From Pleurocapsa minor GSE-CHR-MK 17-07R (lineage in GTDB: Bacteria > Chloroflexota > Anaerolineae > Aggregatilineales > Phototrophicaceae), in contig JAHHHY010000007.1 in assembly GCA_019359125.1 (NCBI GenBank), forward strand, positions 1 to 64,000: 64,000 bases of DNA. Direction: 5' to 3'. The notes under the pieces were generated by a model that saw nothing but the letters and a program-made list of their open reading frames with translations, was not told the DNA's origin and did not search any database. Made by a program: the position numbers and the translations under genes. Shown one piece after another: positions 59,827-64,000 of the stretch (positions are counted from its first letter, which is position 1; the number at the start of each line of letters is the position of its first letter).

Positions 59827-60609
59827 ATGTTTTCATTATTCAGGAAAGCCATGCTGTCTGTCGCGCTGGCCGTCACCATGTTCGTGGTTGCTGCGTGCGA
59901 TGATATTTATGACGGGATTCTGGGCTACGAAGCCAGTTTCAGCTGCGAGGACATGCTGCTCACGATTTATGTCGATGAGGAATTCTTTACACCAGTCGAT
60001 CCGGCGTCTGCACTGACATTTGATGCCTCGACGTATGACGTCTTCATGCCCTTCCGTCTTTTCGATGGTGCCGGAAACAGCCTGCTGGATATCGATGGCA
60101 CGTTTCCTGTGGATGGCGGGGACGACTATGTTACCTTAGGCTTCCCGTACCTGGTTCCGCCTCAGGCCAATCCGATCACGTTTGAGCTTGTCGCCCCGGC
60201 TGGGACCTATGACGAGGAAGAAGTGCTGCTGTTCAGCGTGTCTGGCGACTGCGCCGATCTGGTTTCCGCTGCCGTCTTCACCGATGGCCGCGTGAACAAC
60301 AGCCTGGATGTGGATGCTGGCGCGCCAGTGGCCATCTATATCAATGACAGCCTGGGCACGATCGATATCTATGCCATCAACCCGGAGACGGGCGCAGGCA
60401 CGCTGGTCCTGCGCCAGCCGCTGAGCACCGATGCGCCGCCCGCCGAAAACGAACTCGTCGCTGAAGCGACCAATCCGTTCACGACGGCATTCATCCGCAT
60501 CTACCGCCTCACCAGCGGTGAATATCAGGTTGTCGCCGGTTATGATGACAAGGAATACTCGGTGCTGTTCCCGGCGGACGGAACCAGTATCACGCACATC
60601 GCCGGGTAA
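59827..60609 (+). CDS. Hypothetical lipoprotein
   Basis: A 260-residue exported protein with a hydrophobic signal and lipobox VAAC (Cys about residue 24). The mature part is acidic and beta-rich, with a possible disulfide between Cys39-Cys147-like residues (SFSCEDM and SGDCADL). Two similar halves with FDAST... and IYINDSLGTIDIY segments may be Ig-like. No function can be assigned. GGGAGAG precedes the ATG. Confidence 0.7.
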   Translation: MFSLFRKAMLSVALAVTMFVVAACDDIYDGILGYEASFSCEDMLLTIYVDEEFFTPVDPASALTFDASTYDVFMPFRLFDGAGNSLLDIDGTFPVDGGDDYVTLGFPYLVPPQANPITFELVAPAGTYDEEEVLLFSVSGDCADLVSAAVFTDGRVNNSLDVDAGAPVAIYINDSLGTIDIYAINPETGAGTLVLRQPLSTDAPPAENELVAEATNPFTTAFIRIYRLTSGEYQVVAGYDDKEYSVLFPADGTSITHIAG

Positions 60610-60655
60610 GGGGAACTGAGGATGGGCCATGCCTGCATGACCCATCCCGCGACAC

Positions 60656-61471
60656 TCAGGCCTCGTCGCTGCCGTTGAGCAGGGCGAGGTCTTCTTTTGA
60701 CATGGTCATGCCGAGGATGTTGAAGCCGGCGTCGATGTGGATAATTTCGCCGGTAATCTTGCGGCTCAGGTCGCTGGCCAGGAAGAAAGCCAGGTCGCCC
60801 ACATCCTCCTGCGAGACCAGCGTGCGCAGCGGGCTGGCTTCCTCGGAATACTTCAGCATCATGCGGATGCCGGGTACGCCGGCGGCGGCCAGCGTCTTGA
60901 TCGGGCCGGCGCTGATGCTGTTCACGCGGATGCCCTTCGGCCCCATATCGGCGGCCAGATAGCGCGTGATCGTCTCCAGCGCGCTCTTGGCCACGGCCAT
61001 CACATGATACTTCGGCATCACCTTCTCAGACGCATAATACGTCAGGCTCATGATGCTGCCGCCTTCGGTCATCAGCGGCTCGGCGCGCTTTGCCATCGCG
61101 ATCAGGCTAAACGCGCTGATATCCAGCGCCAGCTTGAAGCCATCCCGCGAGATATTGGTGAAGCGGCCACCCAGGTCTTCGCGGTTGGCATAGGCCACGC
61201 TGTGCACCAGCGTATCCAGCCGACCGTATTCTTCCTTCACACGCGCAAACACGCGGTCAAGCGCGGCATCATCGGTCACGTCGGCTTCTTCCACGAACGT
61301 GCAGCCGATTTCTTCGGCCAGCGGCCTGACGCGTTTTTCCAGCACGCCCCCCGCATACGAGAGCAAAATGGTCGCACCTTCAGCATGGAGTTTCTTTGTG
61401 ATGCCCCACGCGATAGAATTTTTATTGGCCAAACCAAAAATCAAAACGACTTTACCGTCGAGCATGCCCAT
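60656..61471 (-). CDS. fabI: Enoyl-[acyl-carrier-protein] reductase (NADH)
   Basis: Reduces trans-2-enoyl-ACP in each cycle of type II fatty acid synthesis. The 271-residue SDR has the FabI-specific cofactor segment VLIFGLANKNSIAWGI, LVHSVAYANREDLGG, and the catalytic Y155-x6-K162 in KYHVMAVAKSALE. It ends with GPIKTLAAAGVPG, EDVGDLAFFLASDLSRKITGEIIHIDAGFNILG. The ATG at 61471 has GGAGG 9 bases upstream. It diverges from the 2-hydroxyacid dehydrogenase over 95 bp. Confidence 0.94.
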   Translation of the reverse strand: MGMLDGKVVLIFGLANKNSIAWGITKKLHAEGATILLSYAGGVLEKRVRPLAEEIGCTFVEEADVTDDAALDRVFARVKEEYGRLDTLVHSVAYANREDLGGRFTNISRDGFKLALDISAFSLIAMAKRAEPLMTEGGSIMSLTYYASEKVMPKYHVMAVAKSALETITRYLAADMGPKGIRVNSISAGPIKTLAAAGVPGIRMMLKYSEEASPLRTLVSQEDVGDLAFFLASDLSRKITGEIIHIDAGFNILGMTMSKEDLALLNGSDEA

Positions 61472-61566
61472 AGCACAGGCCTCCTTCTTAAGTGACGGAT
61501 ACTCTAACACCGTGGCATGGCTGACGCTACGAATCCGCTGGACCGATGCACACAGGGGAATGACCT

Positions 61567-62586
61567 ATGACCTTTTCGCCCAATGACCCGCACCGACCGA
61601 TTCATGTCGTGGTATCGATGGACTTCACCGATGCGCAGATCGACCAGTTAAAGGCAGTCTCTCCGCGCCTGAAAATCGAGCGCCACTTCCCGACCGTGCC
61701 GGATAAAGTGTGGGCCGAGACCGAAGTGCTGTATACCATGAACACGTTCCCGAACCCGGAACAGGCGCCGCGCCTGCGCTGGATGCAGATGCACATGGCC
61801 GGGCTGGACTGGATGGTGAAACAGCCGATCATGCAGGCGCAGGACGTGGAAATCACCACGGCCAGCGGCATTCATGCGGTGCCGATGGCCGAGTTCTGCA
61901 TCATGACGATGCTGGCATTTGCCTATCACCTGCCAGAGCTGATGCGCGAACAAACCGCTGGTAAATGGGCCGAGCGGCTCCGCGGTACGCCGCTGCGCGG
62001 GCGCACGCTGGGTATCGTCGGTTATGGCAGCATCGGGCGCGAGCTTGGGCGCATGGCGGATGCGCTGGGCATGACCGTGCTGGCCGCCAAGCGCGATGCC
62101 ATGACGACCGAGGAATCGACCAGCTACAGCGAAGACGGCACGGGTGACCCGGCCGGCGAGATTCCGCGCCGGATTTATCCGTTCCAGGCGCTGCCGATGA
62201 TGGTGGGCGAGTGTGATTTCGTGGTCGTGACCGCGCCGCTGACCAGCGAGACGCGCGGCATGATCGGGGACGCTGTGTTTTCAGCGATGAAGAAGACGGC
62301 CGTGCTGGTCAATGTGGGGCGCGGGCCGGTGGTGGACGAAGCCGCGCTGATTTCGGCGCTGTCGGCCGGGAAGCTGGCGGGTGCCGCGCTGGACGTGTTT
62401 GCTGAGGAACCGCTGCCGTCGGGCAGCCCGCTGTGGAACATGGAAAACGTGATCATCACGCCGCATGTGTCCGGCGAGCCGACCGACCATCATCAGCGGC
62501 TGGTGACGCTGTTTGCCGAAAACCTGCGCCGCTACATCGACAATCGCCCGCTGATGAATGTCTACCGCCGCGACCTGGGGTATTAA
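61567..62586 (+). CDS. D-2-hydroxyacid dehydrogenase family protein
   Basis: A 339-residue NAD(P)-dependent oxidoreductase of the phosphoglycerate/glyoxylate dehydrogenase group. The NAD loop is GIVGYGSIGRELGRMAD. Catalytic residues appear as R252 (VNVGRGPVVDE), E281 (AEEPLP) and H300 (PHVSGEPTDHH). An insertion of about 35 residues after the second beta strand (MTTEESTSYSEDGTGDPAGE) is longer than usual. The substrate is unknown. GGGGAA precedes the ATG. Confidence 0.88.
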   Translation: MTFSPNDPHRPIHVVVSMDFTDAQIDQLKAVSPRLKIERHFPTVPDKVWAETEVLYTMNTFPNPEQAPRLRWMQMHMAGLDWMVKQPIMQAQDVEITTASGIHAVPMAEFCIMTMLAFAYHLPELMREQTAGKWAERLRGTPLRGRTLGIVGYGSIGRELGRMADALGMTVLAAKRDAMTTEESTSYSEDGTGDPAGEIPRRIYPFQALPMMVGECDFVVVTAPLTSETRGMIGDAVFSAMKKTAVLVNVGRGPVVDEAALISALSAGKLAGAALDVFAEEPLPSGSPLWNMENVIITPHVSGEPTDHHQRLVTLFAENLRRYIDNRPLMNVYRRDLGY

Positions 62587-62716
62587 GCGCCGGGCTGGAT
62601 TTTTCTTTCACTATGAGGGCGGACACGCAGGTTCGCCCTGCTACAAACCCGACCTCTCCGGGCAAAGACACGGTTGGTTTTCAGCACTAAAGACATTAAT
62701 ACATCTGTGCCTTTGT

Positions 62717-62744
62717 AGGGGCAAGGCATGCCTTGCCCCTACTG
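62717..62744. repeat. 28-bp perfect palindrome GTAGGGGCAAGGCA
   Basis: A perfect palindrome with 14-base arms between the dehydrogenase and rsmA. GTAGGGG/CCCCTAC ends are shared with elements at 12.2-12.3 kb and, as GTAGGGA, with the 85-bp array. It may also end the dehydrogenase transcript. Confidence 0.75.
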
Positions 62745-62804
62745 AACCGCGCTCCTGTCAATTTAATCACCTGCACAAGATGAGCGAATCGCAGCCGCGC
62801 CGGC

Positions 62805-63644
62805 CTATTTCCCCGACGCCCCCGTCTCCAGCCATGACTGCGTCAGGCGGCCCCATTCTTCCAGGGTCAGGGTTTCGGCGCGGCGCATCGGGTCGATGTC
62901 CGCCCGCGCCAACATCTCGCTCGTTAGCTCGCCGGACAGGTTCAGGCCGGAAGCCAGCGAGTTCTTGATCTGCTTGCGTTTCTGGCCGAAGCCAGCCCGC
63001 GCCACCCGAAAGAATTCCTTCTCCGGCACATCGACTACGGGCTGCGGGAACACGTCCAGCCGGACGACCGCGCTGGTCACATCCGGGCGCGGATAAAACA
63101 CGCCCGGCGACAGCCGGAAGGCGATTTTGGCTTTGGCATAGAGCTGAATACTCACGCTGAGCAGGCTCATGTCGCCCGGTTTGGAGATCAGCTTCTCGGC
63201 CACCTCAAGCTGCATCAGGATGGTCAGCGCGCGCGGGCGGGCGGGTGTCTCCAGCAGATGACGCAGGATGGCGCTGGTGATGTAGTAGGGCACATTGGCC
63301 GCCACGACATAATTTCCCGCGTCCGGGCCCATCAGCACGGCCGGATCGGTATTCAGGATGTCGGCATACACGATCTCGACATTGTCATACGGGGCCAGCC
63401 GTCCATTCAGGATCGGCCGCATGCGCTGGTCCAGCTCCACCCCCACGACGCGGCGTGCGCGGCGGGCCAATGCCTCGGTCAGGCCGCCTGTGCCGGGGCC
63501 AACCTCCAGCACGGCGTCGTCGGCCGACACAGCCGCCACCCCGGCGATACGCTCCAGCGCGTTCGGGTCGTGCAGAAAATTCTGGCCCAGGCTTTTCTTG
63601 GGTTCCAGGCCATACAGCGCCAGTATCTCACGCGGATTCGTCAT
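62805..63644 (-). CDS. rsmA: 16S rRNA dimethyladenosine transferase
   Basis: Dimethylates two adjacent adenosines near the 3' end of 16S rRNA during 30S maturation. The 279-residue protein has KKSLGQNFLHD, the SAM loop VLEVGPGTGGLTEAL, the acidic VVGVELDQRM and DILNTD strands, and the catalytic NVPYYIT. A C-terminal helical domain with FGQKRKQIKNSL completes the family. ATG at 63644; the DUF4139 gene ends 22 bp upstream on the same strand. Confidence 0.95.
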   Translation of the reverse strand: MTNPREILALYGLEPKKSLGQNFLHDPNALERIAGVAAVSADDAVLEVGPGTGGLTEALARRARRVVGVELDQRMRPILNGRLAPYDNVEIVYADILNTDPAVLMGPDAGNYVVAANVPYYITSAILRHLLETPARPRALTILMQLEVAEKLISKPGDMSLLSVSIQLYAKAKIAFRLSPGVFYPRPDVTSAVVRLDVFPQPVVDVPEKEFFRVARAGFGQKRKQIKNSLASGLNLSGELTSEMLARADIDPMRRAETLTLEEWGRLTQSWLETGASGK

Positions 63645-63666
63645 GCCATCTCAGTCTGTTTACGGA

Positions 63667-64000
63667 TTACCACGAGCTGCGCACGGTATAGGTCAGCACG
63701 GTTTCGCCTTTGGGGGGCACGGTCAGCCTGAACTCGCACATGCTCTGGTCGATTTTATCATACGGATGTGTCGCCTGAGTAATGCGCCACTCGCTGTAGC
63801 CGCTGAAATTCTCCAGCAGGCGCACCTCGACCGGCTTTTCCGCCTTGCGGTTGCGCACGGTGATTTTATAGCTATGCTCAGCGCCGGAATTGCCCAGTCT
63901 GCGGAAATTGGTGTGCGCGCGTTCGCCCACGATATCGAACGGCTTGCCCAACACCAGCGAGACTTTCTCGCCTTTCGCGGTGTGGTCCAGCCGATCCTCG
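63667..64000 (-). CDS. DUF4139-like protein, 3' part
   Basis: The last 111 codons of a gene that continues past the right edge. The sequence KGEKVSLVLGKPFDIVGER...YKITVRNRKAEKPVEVRLLENFSGYSEWRITQATHPYDKIDQ...PKGETVLTYTVR is the conserved C-terminal beta-sandwich end of DUF4139 proteins, which are often secreted. It is likely co-transcribed with rsmA. Function unknown. Confidence 0.8.
   Translation of the reverse strand, partial: EDRLDHTAKGEKVSLVLGKPFDIVGERAHTNFRRLGNSGAEHSYKITVRNRKAEKPVEVRLLENFSGYSEWRITQATHPYDKIDQSMCEFRLTVPPKGETVLTYTVRSSW

Overview
The window looks like chromosomal DNA of a Chloroflexota bacterium, probably Anaerolineae-like. This is inference from gene content, not from a marker search. 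The supporting features are a high-GC coding style with long antisense shadow ORFs, PknB-type kinases with large extracellular domains, secreted proteins with Thr/Pro-rich linkers, MalFG-type sugar transporters without an ATPase, a T-box-controlled pheS/pheT locus and dispersed CCTCACCCC repeats. No tRNA, rRNA, CRISPR array, prophage or transposase was recognised.

Layout. 1-5.2 kb: end of an APS kinase, a class III aminotransferase, a GNAT acetyltransferase, galE bracketed by two copies of a dispersed repeat, and an MscS channel. 5.3-8.5 kb: an AT-rich accessory island with a restriction endonuclease/N4-cytosine methyltransferase pair and two antitoxin-like small genes without toxins. 8.5-12.1 kb: an SDR - ABC ATPase - glycosyltransferase operon and a membrane-anchored DsbA-like protein. 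12.4-19.2 kb: a multidomain histidine kinase, an aminotransferase, a five-unit 85-bp tandem array and a secreted SH3/TolB-like protein. 19.5-25.7 kb: rsgA, a Ser/Thr kinase overlapping a beta-propeller lipoprotein, and a split glutamine-dependent NAD synthetase. 25.8-35.8 kb: two sugar ABC operons (binding protein plus two permeases each) in opposite directions around a ScyD/ScyE-like protein.

36-41 kb is a copper locus. A DeoR-type helix-turn-helix fused to a NosL-like Cys-rich domain is encoded behind a near-consensus promoter bracketed by a 13-bp inverted repeat. It is followed by a small secreted protein and a CopC-CopD-YtkA-PCuAC fusion. 41-50 kb: Nudix, PIN/TRAM, HerA-like ATPase, TauE exporter, a NarL-type two-component pair, a second Ser/Thr kinase and a GntR regulator. 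51-52.5 kb: a CysM-like cysteine synthase behind a strong promoter, a short ORF with five consecutive Cys codons and an intrinsic terminator, read here as a cysteine-responsive attenuator. 52.5-64 kb: a secreted PPC protein with four C-terminal four-cysteine repeats, a cupin, T-box-pheS-(antisense gene)-pheT, a lipoprotein, fabI, a 2-hydroxyacid dehydrogenase, rsmA and a partial DUF4139 protein.

The most promising systems are the copper locus with its HTH-NosL regulator and paired operator, and the apparently leaderless polycysteine attenuator. The tandem array and the two palindromic repeat families are the main unexplained non-coding structure.
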